Both the position numbers and the translations under genes were made by a program. Below are positions 33,782-42,575 of a DNA stretch of 64,000 bases, one piece after another. The DNA lies in the NCBI RefSeq assembly GCF_921294215.1, contig NZ_CAKLDM010000002.1, positions 1,860,001 to 1,924,000 on the forward strand. The letters run 5' to 3'. How positions within the stretch are numbered: the stretch's first letter is position 1; every line of letters starts with the position of its first letter. The notes beneath the pieces are model-generated. The model saw nothing but the letters and a program-made list of their open reading frames with translations, was not told where the DNA came from and made no database searches. This stretch comes from Vibrio marisflavi CECT 7928. Its GTDB lineage: Bacteria > Pseudomonadota > Gammaproteobacteria > Enterobacterales > Vibrionaceae.

Positions 33782-34463
33782 TGATATCAAAATACTAATT
33801 ATTGAAGACGAACCGCCAATTCGACGGTTCTTAGAAGTTTTAGCCTCTGGTCATGGTTATCAAGCCAAAAGCGTCGCCAACGCTAGTGAAGGGTTGAAAG
33901 CAATAACTCGATGGAGCCCTAACCTAATCTTGCTCGATTTGGGTCTTCCAGACAAAGACGGGCTAGTGTTCACACGCGAACTACGCACATGGACAGAAAC
34001 ACCAATAATAGTTATTTCAGCTCGAGACAAAGAGGAAGATAAGGTGCAAGCACTAGATGCTGGAGCTAATGACTATTTGACTAAACCTTTTGGCAGTGAA
34101 GAGCTATTAGCCCGTATTCGAGTTGCTTTAAGAACCACAAACGTATCGCAAAATAGTGAGTCGAGTTGCTACCAATTTGGCGATGTTGTTGTCGATCTCG
34201 CCATGCAGACAGTCACAAGAAAGCAAGAAGCCATTAAGCTCACACCTAAGGAATTTAAGATATTGGCTCTAATGTCAAAAAACCTTGGCAAAGTGCTCAC
34301 TCATAAACAGATACTCAAAGAGGTATGGGGTGGAAATTATACCGAGCATGCCCACTATGTCCGGATCCATATCGCGCAACTCAGACACAAGATCGAGTAC
34401 AACCCAGCGCAGCCTGAGCACCTAATCACTGAAAATGGGGTTGGCTATCGTTTAGTAAACTAG
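33774..34463 (+). CDS. KdpE-like OmpR-family response regulator
   Basis: 229 residues. Receiver domain with acidic EDEPP near residue 11, phosphoacceptor D55 in LILLDLGLPDKDG and the switch Lys in LTKPFG. C-terminal winged-helix DNA-binding domain (about 130-229; LTPKEFKILALMSKNLGKVLTH). Best resemblance is to KdpE. It overlaps the kinase gene, so they form a two-component pair. No kdpFABC lies in the window, so kup is the obvious candidate target. It ends 14 bp from the convergent flhB stop with no room for a terminator. Confidence 0.88.
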   Translation: MNSDIKILIIEDEPPIRRFLEVLASGHGYQAKSVANASEGLKAITRWSPNLILLDLGLPDKDGLVFTRELRTWTETPIIVISARDKEEDKVQALDAGANDYLTKPFGSEELLARIRVALRTTNVSQNSESSCYQFGDVVVDLAMQTVTRKQEAIKLTPKEFKILALMSKNLGKVLTHKQILKEVWGGNYTEHAHYVRIHIAQLRHKIEYNPAQPEHLITENGVGYRLVN

Positions 34464-34477
34464 CAAGAAACCCTAGA

Positions 34478-35608
34478 TTAATAGCGATAGTCAGGCGGAA
34501 TAGGAAGGTTATCTTGCTTAAGAATCGGACGTTTACCTCCACTTCTGCGGTACTGCTTAAGCTGGAATACATAAGCCAAAATCTGCGCAACTGCGGTAAA
34601 TAGCCCGTCCGGAATTTCCTGCTCTAACTCGGTCGTGTGGTATAACGCCCGCGCAAGGGCTGGCGCAGGAATAACGTAGATATCGTGCTCTCTCGCGACT
34701 TCCCGAATTTTGAGTGCCATGTGATCGGTACCTTTCGCCACGACCACTGGTGCCTTGTCCGTCGCTTGTTTATACCTCAGCGCAACAGAAAAGTGCTCCG
34801 GGTTGGTTACGATAACGTCAGCTTGAGGTACTTCAGCCATCATACGACGCTGAGCCGCCTCTCTTTGCAACATCCGAATTCGCCCCTTGACCTCTGGCTT
34901 ACCTTCAGTGTCTTTATATTCGTCCTTCACCTCTTGTTTAGTCATTTTCAATTGGTTAGCGTGTTGCCAAATTTGAAATGGAATATCTATCGCAACGACA
35001 ATCAAGAGCGAACAGCTGATCAATAAAATGAAGTTAAGCAGGATATCGAGTGCATGGAAAATATTCTGAGGAAACACATCAAAGCTAAGCTGGAATAAAT
35101 CGTCAGTGGCAGAGTTAATGAGATAAAATGCCATGCCAGCAACCAGCGTCACTTTCAAAATGGATTTAATCAATTCCACCCAACTTTGCAGGCCAAACAT
35201 TCGCTTAAGTCCACTTAGCGGGTTCATCTTCGACCATTTTGGCCTTGCTGCTTCTGCTGAAAAGCTGATGCCTCCTACTGCAGCATTGCCTATTGATGCG
35301 GCAATAAACAACATCACCAATATCAAAAGCAGCGGAAACAACAAGTGGCTTAAAGATCCCGCGACAATGTCAAAAAGTTTGCTCGGGTCAAATATCTCTT
35401 CTCGGCTCAAACTAAATAGCCTACCCATCACGCTATAGAGAGATTTTGCTAGCATGGTACCAAACCACATCAGAGCTACAGCGCCAGCCACCAACACTGA
35501 CACCGATGCAAGTTCTTTTGAGCGAGCCACCTGCCCCTTTTCTCTCGCTTGTTGTAAGCGTCGGGGGGTGGCCGCTTCGGTACGTTCTTGACCGTCTGAC
35601 TCTGCCAA
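34478..35608 (-). CDS. flhB: Flagellar export apparatus switch protein FlhB
   Basis: 376 residues. Four membrane helices (about 31-55, 88-112, 142-167, 186-212), then the cytosolic autocleavage domain. The cleavage motif reads NPEH (N269-P270-E271-H272) rather than the canonical NPTH; the Asn-Pro scissile pair is intact. FlhB forms part of the export gate and switches substrate class once the hook is complete, together with FliK. Last gene of the fliK-flhB block; flhA does not follow, as in V. cholerae, where flhA is elsewhere. Confidence 0.97.
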   Translation of the reverse strand: MAESDGQERTEAATPRRLQQAREKGQVARSKELASVSVLVAGAVALMWFGTMLAKSLYSVMGRLFSLSREEIFDPSKLFDIVAGSLSHLLFPLLLILVMLFIAASIGNAAVGGISFSAEAARPKWSKMNPLSGLKRMFGLQSWVELIKSILKVTLVAGMAFYLINSATDDLFQLSFDVFPQNIFHALDILLNFILLISCSLLIVVAIDIPFQIWQHANQLKMTKQEVKDEYKDTEGKPEVKGRIRMLQREAAQRRMMAEVPQADVIVTNPEHFSVALRYKQATDKAPVVVAKGTDHMALKIREVAREHDIYVIPAPALARALYHTTELEQEIPDGLFTAVAQILAYVFQLKQYRRSGGKRPILKQDNLPIPPDYRY

Positions 35609-35645
35609 ATTTAGCTCCTAATGATCAGCTGCAAAAAGCTATCCA

Positions 35646-36428
35646 CTAACAGTTTACGCGAATAAAGTTACATACTTGCTCTTGCCCTTGTCCCCAGAAT
35701 ATTTCGTACTGACTGTATAGGCCAGCGACGATATACCAACAAAGCAAGATCCCGACCAAAAGTGCAAAAGCAAAACCTAAAGAAAAGATATTTAGCTGTG
35801 GCGCTGCTCTAGTCATCACACCAAATGACAAGTTAATCGTTAGCAAAGCAATAATGCCAGATAGGGACATACTTAGCGCCACCTTGAACATGGTGCCTAG
35901 CCACAGAGCTAGCTCTCGAAAGTCTACTGCGTTTAAACCGCCCTCACCTATTGGCAATGTTTTAAAGCTCATCACAACAAGTTGCAGCATTTTTAAGTGG
36001 CCATCCGTTGCTAGAAAGAACATTGTCGCTAGAAACATAAACAGCTGACCTAAAAGCGGGGTATTTTGTCCATTTGCCGGATCAACCATGGATGCAAAGC
36101 CTAAACTCGACTGCATACCTAAGATTTGGCCAAGTATTACAAAGGTTTGAATAATGAATTGAGTAACCGTCCCCATTGCAACACCAATGATAATTTGCTC
36201 AAGCAATACCAAAAAGCCCGGAAATGAGAGTAGCTCTAAGTCTTTTGGAACAGCAGGTATTGCTGGCATCACCGCAAATGTGACAGCTAGCCCCAAATAT
36301 AAGCGGACACGAGTTGACACAAATCGAGCCCCGGTCACAGACATAACCATCAACATTGCCGCAATTCTGGTGTATGGCCAAAAGTAGTTGGCTATCCAAT
36401 CTAAAATTAGCGTGGTTGGATATTCCAT
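35646..36428 (-). CDS. fliR: Flagellar export gate protein FliR
   Basis: 260 residues with about six membrane helices. The pattern YFWPYTRIAAMLMVMSVTGAR and later GMQSSLGFASMVDPANGQ is typical. FliP, FliQ and FliR form the helical pore complex of the export gate. It lies 9 bp after fliQ and 37 bp before flhB. Confidence 0.96.
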   Translation of the reverse strand: MEYPTTLILDWIANYFWPYTRIAAMLMVMSVTGARFVSTRVRLYLGLAVTFAVMPAIPAVPKDLELLSFPGFLVLLEQIIIGVAMGTVTQFIIQTFVILGQILGMQSSLGFASMVDPANGQNTPLLGQLFMFLATMFFLATDGHLKMLQLVVMSFKTLPIGEGGLNAVDFRELALWLGTMFKVALSMSLSGIIALLTINLSFGVMTRAAPQLNIFSLGFAFALLVGILLCWYIVAGLYSQYEIFWGQGQEQVCNFIRVNC

Positions 36429-36437
36429 AAAATGCCT

Positions 36438-36707
36438 CTAATACAACACCTGCGGCAAGCGTTCGACAAGGGAAAAGAAAAACTCCATGAGCATTCGGGT
36501 CATCCAGTGCCCAAATAACATCAGCGCCAATAAAGTGACGACAAGACGAGGCAAGAAACTCAAGGTTTGTTCGTTAATGGAAGTCGCAGCTTGAAATACC
36601 GCGACAATCAACCCAACTAACAAACTTGGAATAATAATGGCACATACCATTATCAACACCATCCACAATGCTTCTCGGAACAACTCAACAAACATTTCAG
36701 GTGTCAT
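36438..36707 (-). CDS. fliQ: Flagellar export gate protein FliQ
   Basis: 89 residues, two membrane helices, with the conserved ALWMVLIMVCAIIIPSLLVGLIV and the AVFQAATSINEQTLSFLPR motif. Four FliQ copies join FliP5FliR1 in the export gate. Gaps to fliP and fliR are about 10 bp. Confidence 0.97.
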   Translation of the reverse strand: MTPEMFVELFREALWMVLIMVCAIIIPSLLVGLIVAVFQAATSINEQTLSFLPRLVVTLLALMLFGHWMTRMLMEFFFSLVERLPQVLY

Positions 36708-36719
36708 ATTGCCTCCTCG

Positions 36720-37562
36720 TTACAACGCAAAGCTGCCTGCTAATGTGGAAAGAATCAGGTTCCAGCCATCCACCAGCACAAACAACATCAACTTAAAAGG
36801 CAATGAAACAATCATTGGTGACAACATCATCATACCCATTGCCATCAAAACTGATGCAACAACTAGGTCGATGATAAGAAAAGGCAAAAACAACATAAAT
36901 CCTATCTGGAATGCAGTTTTTAACTCTGAAGTAATAAACGCAGGAATAAGTACTGCCATTGACACATCTTCGGGGTTTTGCGCATCCGAGCCAGACATAT
37001 GGACAAAAGTTTCTAGATCCTTAACTCTGGTTTGTTTAAGCATAAATGCTTTTAACGGTTGTTGAGCCGCATCGAATGCTACTTTTGCCGAGATTTTTTC
37101 ATTGATGTACGGTTGGATTGCCCGTTCATTTATTTGACTAAGCACGGGTGACATAATGAAAAATGTCAGGAATAACGCTATGCCTACAATCACTTGATTT
37201 GATGGCGTTTGTTGCAAGCCCATCGCTTGACGCAATATCGACATCACTATCACGATGCGAGTAAACGACGTCATTAAAATAACCAGCGCGGGCAAAAAGC
37301 CCAGCATGGTCATCAAAGCTAAGATTTGCAGGTTTATCGAATACTCTTCAGTGCCATCAGCCTTGGTTGTTAAGGTTAGTGCAGGAATCCCAGCACCGAA
37401 TGACTGACTTGAAGCCGTGCTTTTTGAAGCACCTGTATCATTTTGCATCGCAGTAACAGTTGATGTCTGGTTAGCGATGTCATCCGCGGCTACACTGACA
37501 AAAGAAAAAAAGCTCAGCGTCAAAAACAAGGCGAAACTTACTACATAGCTAGGTTTGATCAT
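36720..37562 (-). CDS. fliP: Flagellar export gate protein FliP
   Basis: 280 residues. Signal peptide (about 1-26), a short low-complexity segment, then four membrane helices with the family blocks [17 protein letters not shown] (residues about 105-121) and [14 protein letters not shown]. Core component of the export gate. Its start overlaps the fliO stop by 14 bp, favouring coupled translation, consistent with FliO acting as the assembly chaperone for FliP. Confidence 0.97.
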   Translation of the reverse strand: MIKPSYVVSFALFLTLSFFSFVSVAADDIANQTSTVTAMQNDTGASKSTASSQSFGAGIPALTLTTKADGTEEYSINLQILALMTMLGFLPALVILMTSFTRIVIVMSILRQAMGLQQTPSNQVIVGIALFLTFFIMSPVLSQINERAIQPYINEKISAKVAFDAAQQPLKAFMLKQTRVKDLETFVHMSGSDAQNPEDVSMAVLIPAFITSELKTAFQIGFMLFLPFLIIDLVVASVLMAMGMMMLSPMIVSLPFKLMLFVLVDGWNLILSTLAGSFAL

Positions 37563-37941
37563 TCTTTTTAAATAGCTGGGAAAACTGAGTAGAAAACGAA
37601 CTACTCTCCAACTCCTCCTGAGTAAGTGGCTTGTCCAATTTTGATAAAAGCTGAATAGATTGAGATGTCACGCCGACTAAAAACTGCTCCTCTCCAGCTT
37701 GCACAATCATGATACGCTCTTTCGGCCCCACAGGTAGTTGACGAACGACACATAATCCCTTTTGGTTGACTAAAGTCGGTACTTTCATACGCTTAAGTAA
37801 CCAAGTTAAGCCAAGAATGACGACAATAACGAACAAAAGCGACCCCAATGTGGTCGCTAAATCCAACTGATGTCCTGGTGTTACATCAGCATGAGCAAGA
37901 GGAGATAGTAGTAATAACATCCCCAAATAATACGATTTCAT
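37549..37941 (-). CDS. fliO: Flagellar protein FliO
   Basis: 130 residues: signal-like N-terminus (about 1-18), one membrane helix (about 31-52, [19 protein letters not shown]), then a small cytosolic domain with [21 protein letters not shown], the FliO signature. It stabilises FliP during gate assembly. 3 bp from fliN and overlapping fliP. Confidence 0.93.
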   Translation of the reverse strand: MKSYYLGMLLLLSPLAHADVTPGHQLDLATTLGSLLFVIVVILGLTWLLKRMKVPTLVNQKGLCVVRQLPVGPKERIMIVQAGEEQFLVGVTSQSIQLLSKLDKPLTQEELESSSFSTQFSQLFKKNDQT

Positions 37942-37944
37942 TGC

Positions 37945-38364
37945 TCACCTAAGTTTCTTAATACGTTCTGTTTGGCTGATTACATCGGTCAAACGGATAC
38001 CGAATTTATCGTTGACGACAACCACTTCTCCGTGCGCAATCAATGTCCCATTGACCAATACATCCAAAGACTCACCAGCGACACGTTCAAGTTCGACAAC
38101 AGAACCTTGGTTTAATTGAAGTAGATTTCGAATACTAATTTGAGAACGCCCAACTTCCATAGAAATAGTGACTGGAATATCGAGAATCGTATCCAGCTTC
38201 TGTCTTTCATCTTCTGAAATCGGTGAAGCCGTGTCTTTTAACTCATCAAGCGGTGCTGCAAGCACCTCATCAACGTCTACATCAGGTGCATCAGGATCTT
38301 CCCCTAAAGCTGCCGCCCATTCGTCCGCCAGCTTTTGATCATCATTTTCGTCAGTTGGTTCCAT
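37945..38364 (-). CDS. fliN: Flagellar motor switch protein FliN
   Basis: 139 residues. Acidic N-terminal segment (about 1-55), then a SpoA domain (LDIPVTISMEVGRSQISIRN ... LNQGSVVELERVAGESLDVLVNG ... VVVNDKFGIRLTDV). Part of the lower C ring, which sets rotation direction and docks FliH/FliI. 13 bp after fliM. Confidence 0.97.
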   Translation of the reverse strand: MEPTDENDDQKLADEWAAALGEDPDAPDVDVDEVLAAPLDELKDTASPISEDERQKLDTILDIPVTISMEVGRSQISIRNLLQLNQGSVVELERVAGESLDVLVNGTLIAHGEVVVVNDKFGIRLTDVISQTERIKKLR

Positions 38365-38377
38365 TCGTTACACCTTC

Positions 38378-39427
38378 TTATTCTTCGTCATCACCTTGGT
38401 CTTCCTCGAATTCATTCATTATGTCTTTTCCGAGGAAGGCGATGTCGGTTTTCACTACATCAGGACGTTTAATTTTCTCTGAAACCTGAACAGCTAAGTT
38501 CTCTCCAGCACGCCCCATTTTAACTCTAAATGTCGGTAATTCTTCGACAAACATAACTGCATTTTCTGGCATAGCGACCGGAATAATATCTCCCGATTGC
38601 AGCTCCATTAAATCTCTCAATGACATATCGTGCTCAAGTAAGTTGACCCTAAAGTCCACTGGCACATCCATGATCTCTTCACGAAGCGCAGAGCTCCAAC
38701 GAACATCCGTCTCCATTTTGTCCGACTGCACACCCGCATCCAGAAGCTCACGAATGGGCTCTACCATTGAGTACGGCATTACCACGTGAAAATCACCACC
38801 ACCACCATCAACTTCGATATGGAATGAGCTCACAACAATCACTTCGGTTGGACTCACAATGTTTGCCATACTTGGGTTTACTTCTGAATCAAGATATTCA
38901 AACTCAACACCCATTACTGGTGACCAAGCTTCTTTATAATCCTCAAATACGATCTTCAACAGAAGCTGTACAATCCTTCGTTCAGTTGGAGTAAATTCAC
39001 GTCCCTCGATCCGAGCATGGAAACGTCCATCACCGCCAAAAAAGTTCTCCACCAATATAAATACAAGCCTCGCTTCCATGGTAATCAAGGCGGTACCTTT
39101 TAGCGGTCTAAACCTCACCATGTTAAGACTGGTCGGGACATACAGCGTATTTTGGTACTCACCAAACTTCATCATCTGCACGCCATTGATGGATACTTCT
39201 GCCTGCTTACGCAGCATGTTAAATAGGCTAATTCTTAGGTGGCGAGCAAAACGTTCATTGATAAGCTCCAAAGTCGGCATGCGACCACGGACGATTCTGT
39301 CTTGTGAGGAAAAATCAAAATTGACGGCAGATTCGTCCTGCGTTTCAATTTCCTCTTCGCCTTCTTCGACATCGTCAACACCATGAAGCAACGCATCAAT
39401 TTCGTCTTGGCTTAATAAATCAGTCAC
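38378..39427 (-). CDS. fliM: Flagellar motor switch protein FliM
   Basis: 349 residues. N-terminal CheY-P-binding motif LLSQDEIDALLHG (about 4-16), a middle CheC-like domain (about 45-240), and a C-terminal SpoA domain (about 255-335). Forms the mid C ring with FliG and FliN. Usual length and position between fliL and fliN. Confidence 0.97.
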   Translation of the reverse strand: MTDLLSQDEIDALLHGVDDVEEGEEEIETQDESAVNFDFSSQDRIVRGRMPTLELINERFARHLRISLFNMLRKQAEVSINGVQMMKFGEYQNTLYVPTSLNMVRFRPLKGTALITMEARLVFILVENFFGGDGRFHARIEGREFTPTERRIVQLLLKIVFEDYKEAWSPVMGVEFEYLDSEVNPSMANIVSPTEVIVVSSFHIEVDGGGGDFHVVMPYSMVEPIRELLDAGVQSDKMETDVRWSSALREEIMDVPVDFRVNLLEHDMSLRDLMELQSGDIIPVAMPENAVMFVEELPTFRVKMGRAGENLAVQVSEKIKRPDVVKTDIAFLGKDIMNEFEEDQGDDEE

Positions 39428-39434
39428 ACATCAC

Positions 39435-39938
39435 CTATTGAATGACAAAGTCGGTAAATAGAACTCGCTCAATAACCGGTTTACCGACCGCCCGGTTCAA
39501 GCTTGCTTTAATGTCTTCTGTGGCTTTATCACGTAAATCAACGCGGCCATTCGCTGTTCTTAATTGCTCGACTGTTGCAGAAGCAAATGTTCCAAGTAAA
39601 GAGCTCTCAATCAAAGGAGAGTGATAGCGTGCCAAATCTTCGTTATCTATCCCACGAACCATCAATTGAACTTTGATTTGAACTAATCTGTCACGCTTGT
39701 CACCGGTTACATTAAACAGGAAAGGTTGTGGAATATTCACGTAGGCAACAGGGTTGACCACCGCAGCTGCTTGCTCCTGTTCACTTTGCTCTGTATCTGC
39801 TTCTTCTTCAGAGCCCATCATCAAAAACGCCCCGACACCACCGGCAATCAGAACTACAACAATTGCAATAACAATAATTAACTTACTTTTTCCACCGCCC
39901 CCTTCGGGAGCTTCCTTTTCTTCGTCCGCCATAACCAT
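39435..39938 (-). CDS. fliL: Flagellar basal body-associated protein FliL
   Basis: 167 residues. Short charged cytosolic N-terminus, one membrane helix (about 19-41, Ile/Val/Gly-rich) and a periplasmic stomatin-like domain with VQIKVQLMVRG and ending in FTDFVIQ. FliL rings surround the stator and raise torque. The first two codons read M-V-M; a start at the second Met is equally possible. Confidence 0.93.
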   Translation of the reverse strand: MVMADEEKEAPEGGGGKSKLIIVIAIVVVLIAGGVGAFLMMGSEEEADTEQSEQEQAAAVVNPVAYVNIPQPFLFNVTGDKRDRLVQIKVQLMVRGIDNEDLARYHSPLIESSLLGTFASATVEQLRTANGRVDLRDKATEDIKASLNRAVGKPVIERVLFTDFVIQ

Positions 39939-39963
39939 CTCTATCTTTTGGTTTTTTCATAGT

Positions 39964-42015
39964 TTAAGCGTAATAACTGATTCCATCACGTTTTGAAGTT
40001 ACATTCACATCAAGATTGACGCCTGCTTCAAGATTTTCTCCTTCACCCAACGAATTATCACCGTTTCCGCCTTGAGAAAACCCGTCTTCACTGGACGTAT
40101 AGCGTTGTTGCTGACCACTACTTTGCTGTTGGACAGATGTGTCACCTAGCTGAACACCTTGCTGGGACAGCATTTCTCGTAACCTTGGTAAAGATTGCTC
40201 GATGGCATCGCGAGCTTGATGGTTAGCAACTGTAAAGTGCACACCCGCTCCTTCACCATTCATATGCAGACGTATTTGCATACGGCCTAATTCTGGCGGG
40301 TCGAGCCTGATATCGATATTCTTTAAGTTCTTCGACATCATCATGTTCACTTTTTCAGCCATTTGATCGCTAACATTGTCTCTTGTTAGTTGCAAAGGTG
40401 AACTTACCGTCTGAGCTGCCTCGGCACGAAGTGAGTTCGTGGTTGTAACTCCACTCTGTCCGCTTGCACTAGCAATCTGATTTGCTAGCCCAGATGCCTC
40501 TTTGCCATCTCGTATTGCCTGACCATCAAAAGAACCATCGACGGCTTTTGCTGCCAATGCAGACCTAAGTGCTGCATGATTGCCCATCTGCTGATGCGCC
40601 GTATTTACCATCACAGGGGCTGCTGCCAACGATGCTAGATGCTGCATTTGAGTTGGGTTGAGTTCTTGAGTTGGCATTTGAGGCTGAACCATTGCTCTGT
40701 CAGCGACATTTTGAGCCAATTGCTGTTGGCTAAGCGCTTGCTGGACTGACTGAGCAAGACTTGCCTGCTGTGTTTTCGCGTGATGGTGCATGCTGCTCGC
40801 CAGTTGCTCTGGTGTTAATTCCACTTTGACAGGCCCTGCAGCTGGAGACATCACGTGTAAATTATCAGCCTGAAGAACTTGCTTAGGTAAATGCTGGGGT
40901 ACTTCACTGTCAGCTGGCAGCAATTGAGGTGCCACGTTTTGTATCTGATTATTCATTCGTGGTTTATCTATGTGCTGAGCATTTTTCACTAACTGACGCG
41001 GATCTAAGGTTGCCGCTTCATCAATATCGGTATCCTCTATTTGAGCGGCTTGCATAACAGGTATTGTTGGTAATTCCACGTTCTCGGGGTTTTGCTGGCT
41101 GTTATCAATTTGGTTATTGCTAGCCGATTGATGCTCAGATTTGGGTTGGTGCGCGACCATACCGACATCTTTTGCCAAACGAGCCAAGTCCTCTTCTGAT
41201 ATCAGTTCTTCTTTGGCTGCTTTACTAAACGTTTTCTGAGTTTCTGGTTCAAGACTAGGCTGAGGTGAACGCCATACAATTTTATCAGCTTCCGTTTCTA
41301 CTTTGACCTCTTCTGGAACTTGCCCCTGAACATTTGCCGACTGTTGACCTGTTACAAATTGAGCGGGTGCACTTACTGGTCGCTCTTCGCTCAACTCACT
41401 GTCGCTGACAACGGACTGTTTAACGCTTTGCTGAGTTTCGTCATCAGTTTTATGAGTCCTAGGAAGGTCAACTTTTGTCTGCTGCATTGAGGGAGCACTT
41501 GGCTGGTCTACAACATCTTCGGTAGGCAATTTGTTGCCATGCTTAGATTTTAGGGATTCTGTTGCGTCATTTAGCTTAGCTAGTATTTTGTCACCGTCAC
41601 TCATCACTTTTGACGAATCAAATTCCTTAGCATTAGCCTCAATAGGCAACTCTGCTTTGGAATTATTTTGTTTTGTATCGCCAACTGTCAGGTTGGTTTG
41701 CTCTGGCGGCGGCTTAGTTTCACCATTGCTCTCTCCACCGTCATCAGATCCAACATCGGACAACATTTCACTATTGAGAAGGGTATCTACCAGACTTTCA
41801 TCACTAGAATCAGATAGTTGGGCAGCAGGATCTACTTCACTATCTGCAGAGGTTTTACTGGGCTTGTTTTCACCCAGAATAAATGAAGCCAATTTTGAGA
41901 AAAAGCCTTCTTCACTTTCACCTACTTCACTGGATTCAACCGATACGTCACCAACCTCACCTAGAACCTTAGTGGCTTTAGGGCTATCCGTCGCATTTGT
42001 TAAGTTAACGTTCAT
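39964..42015 (-). CDS. fliK: Flagellar hook-length control protein FliK
   Basis: 683 residues, longer than the 405 of Salmonella FliK, mainly through a low-complexity Gln/Ser/Glu-rich N-terminal and middle region. The conserved C-terminal substrate-switch domain (about 545-635) has IDIRLDPPELGRMQIRLHMN and LPRLREMLSQQGVQL. FliK measures the hook and triggers FlhB to change export class. A sigma-54-like promoter lies 83-98 bp upstream, in the 112-bp gap after fliJ, so it probably starts its own transcript. Confidence 0.92.
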   Translation of the reverse strand: MNVNLTNATDSPKATKVLGEVGDVSVESSEVGESEEGFFSKLASFILGENKPSKTSADSEVDPAAQLSDSSDESLVDTLLNSEMLSDVGSDDGGESNGETKPPPEQTNLTVGDTKQNNSKAELPIEANAKEFDSSKVMSDGDKILAKLNDATESLKSKHGNKLPTEDVVDQPSAPSMQQTKVDLPRTHKTDDETQQSVKQSVVSDSELSEERPVSAPAQFVTGQQSANVQGQVPEEVKVETEADKIVWRSPQPSLEPETQKTFSKAAKEELISEEDLARLAKDVGMVAHQPKSEHQSASNNQIDNSQQNPENVELPTIPVMQAAQIEDTDIDEAATLDPRQLVKNAQHIDKPRMNNQIQNVAPQLLPADSEVPQHLPKQVLQADNLHVMSPAAGPVKVELTPEQLASSMHHHAKTQQASLAQSVQQALSQQQLAQNVADRAMVQPQMPTQELNPTQMQHLASLAAAPVMVNTAHQQMGNHAALRSALAAKAVDGSFDGQAIRDGKEASGLANQIASASGQSGVTTTNSLRAEAAQTVSSPLQLTRDNVSDQMAEKVNMMMSKNLKNIDIRLDPPELGRMQIRLHMNGEGAGVHFTVANHQARDAIEQSLPRLREMLSQQGVQLGDTSVQQQSSGQQQRYTSSEDGFSQGGNGDNSLGEGENLEAGVNLDVNVTSKRDGISYYA

Positions 42016-42097
42016 ACTTTTACACTCATTCAGATAGTGAAATTCGTCGTTTCCTCAAGCATCCGCTCTGGAACAAAACGACCGTTAACTTTCTCGA

Positions 42098-42113
42098 TGC
42101 AAAAAATGAACCA
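42098..42113 (-). promoter_or_regulatory. Candidate sigma-54 promoter of the fliK-flhB block
   Basis: On the minus strand TGGTTCATTTTTTGCA has the -24 GG and -12 GC at 12-bp spacing and a full TTGCA, but lacks the C-A after GG. It sits in the only sizeable gap inside the flagellar block. Confidence 0.55.
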
Positions 42114-42127
42114 CATACTCTAATATA

Positions 42128-42568
42128 TTACTGAAGTCGTTGACGGCTAAACATAATGGTAGAAAACTCATCCATTTGCTTTTGATCTAGGCGCTCGGCT
42201 TGCTGCACCTTTTCCTTTTGCCGCTTTTCAATCAACCATTGATAGGAACGGCGCTCTTTTCTCATCTCGAGCCAGTGAGACTCACAGTTTTGCACTTGAG
42301 TTTTAAAATGTTCTTCCGCTTCTTTTTGCTTTTTTAATGTTTCATCTAACTGAGTCAAAAAACGATTTAGGTGAGAATACTGGCTTGCTGTCAAACCATT
42401 CATGCCCCTTTGAACTAGCTGAGCACAATAATCCAACCGGTACTGTTCGATTTGTGAAAGCTGAACATAGTAGTCTTCTAGTTCACTTCTCGCTTTACTC
42501 AACGCAAGCACAGCGTCTTTTTCTCTACTTTGGGCTTGGTCCATTAAAAATTCAAGCGTGTTTTCCAT
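42128..42568 (-). CDS. fliJ: Flagellar export chaperone FliJ
   Basis: 146 residues, almost entirely charged alpha-helix predicted to form an antiparallel coiled coil (SREKDAVLALSKARSELEDY ... IEKRQKEKVQQAERL). FliJ is the stalk of the export ATPase, escorting chaperones to FlhA. 7 bp after fliI; last gene of the fliE-fliJ block. Confidence 0.94.
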   Translation of the reverse strand: MENTLEFLMDQAQSREKDAVLALSKARSELEDYYVQLSQIEQYRLDYCAQLVQRGMNGLTASQYSHLNRFLTQLDETLKKQKEAEEHFKTQVQNCESHWLEMRKERRSYQWLIEKRQKEKVQQAERLDQKQMDEFSTIMFSRQRLQ

Positions 42569-42575
42569 AACTTAT

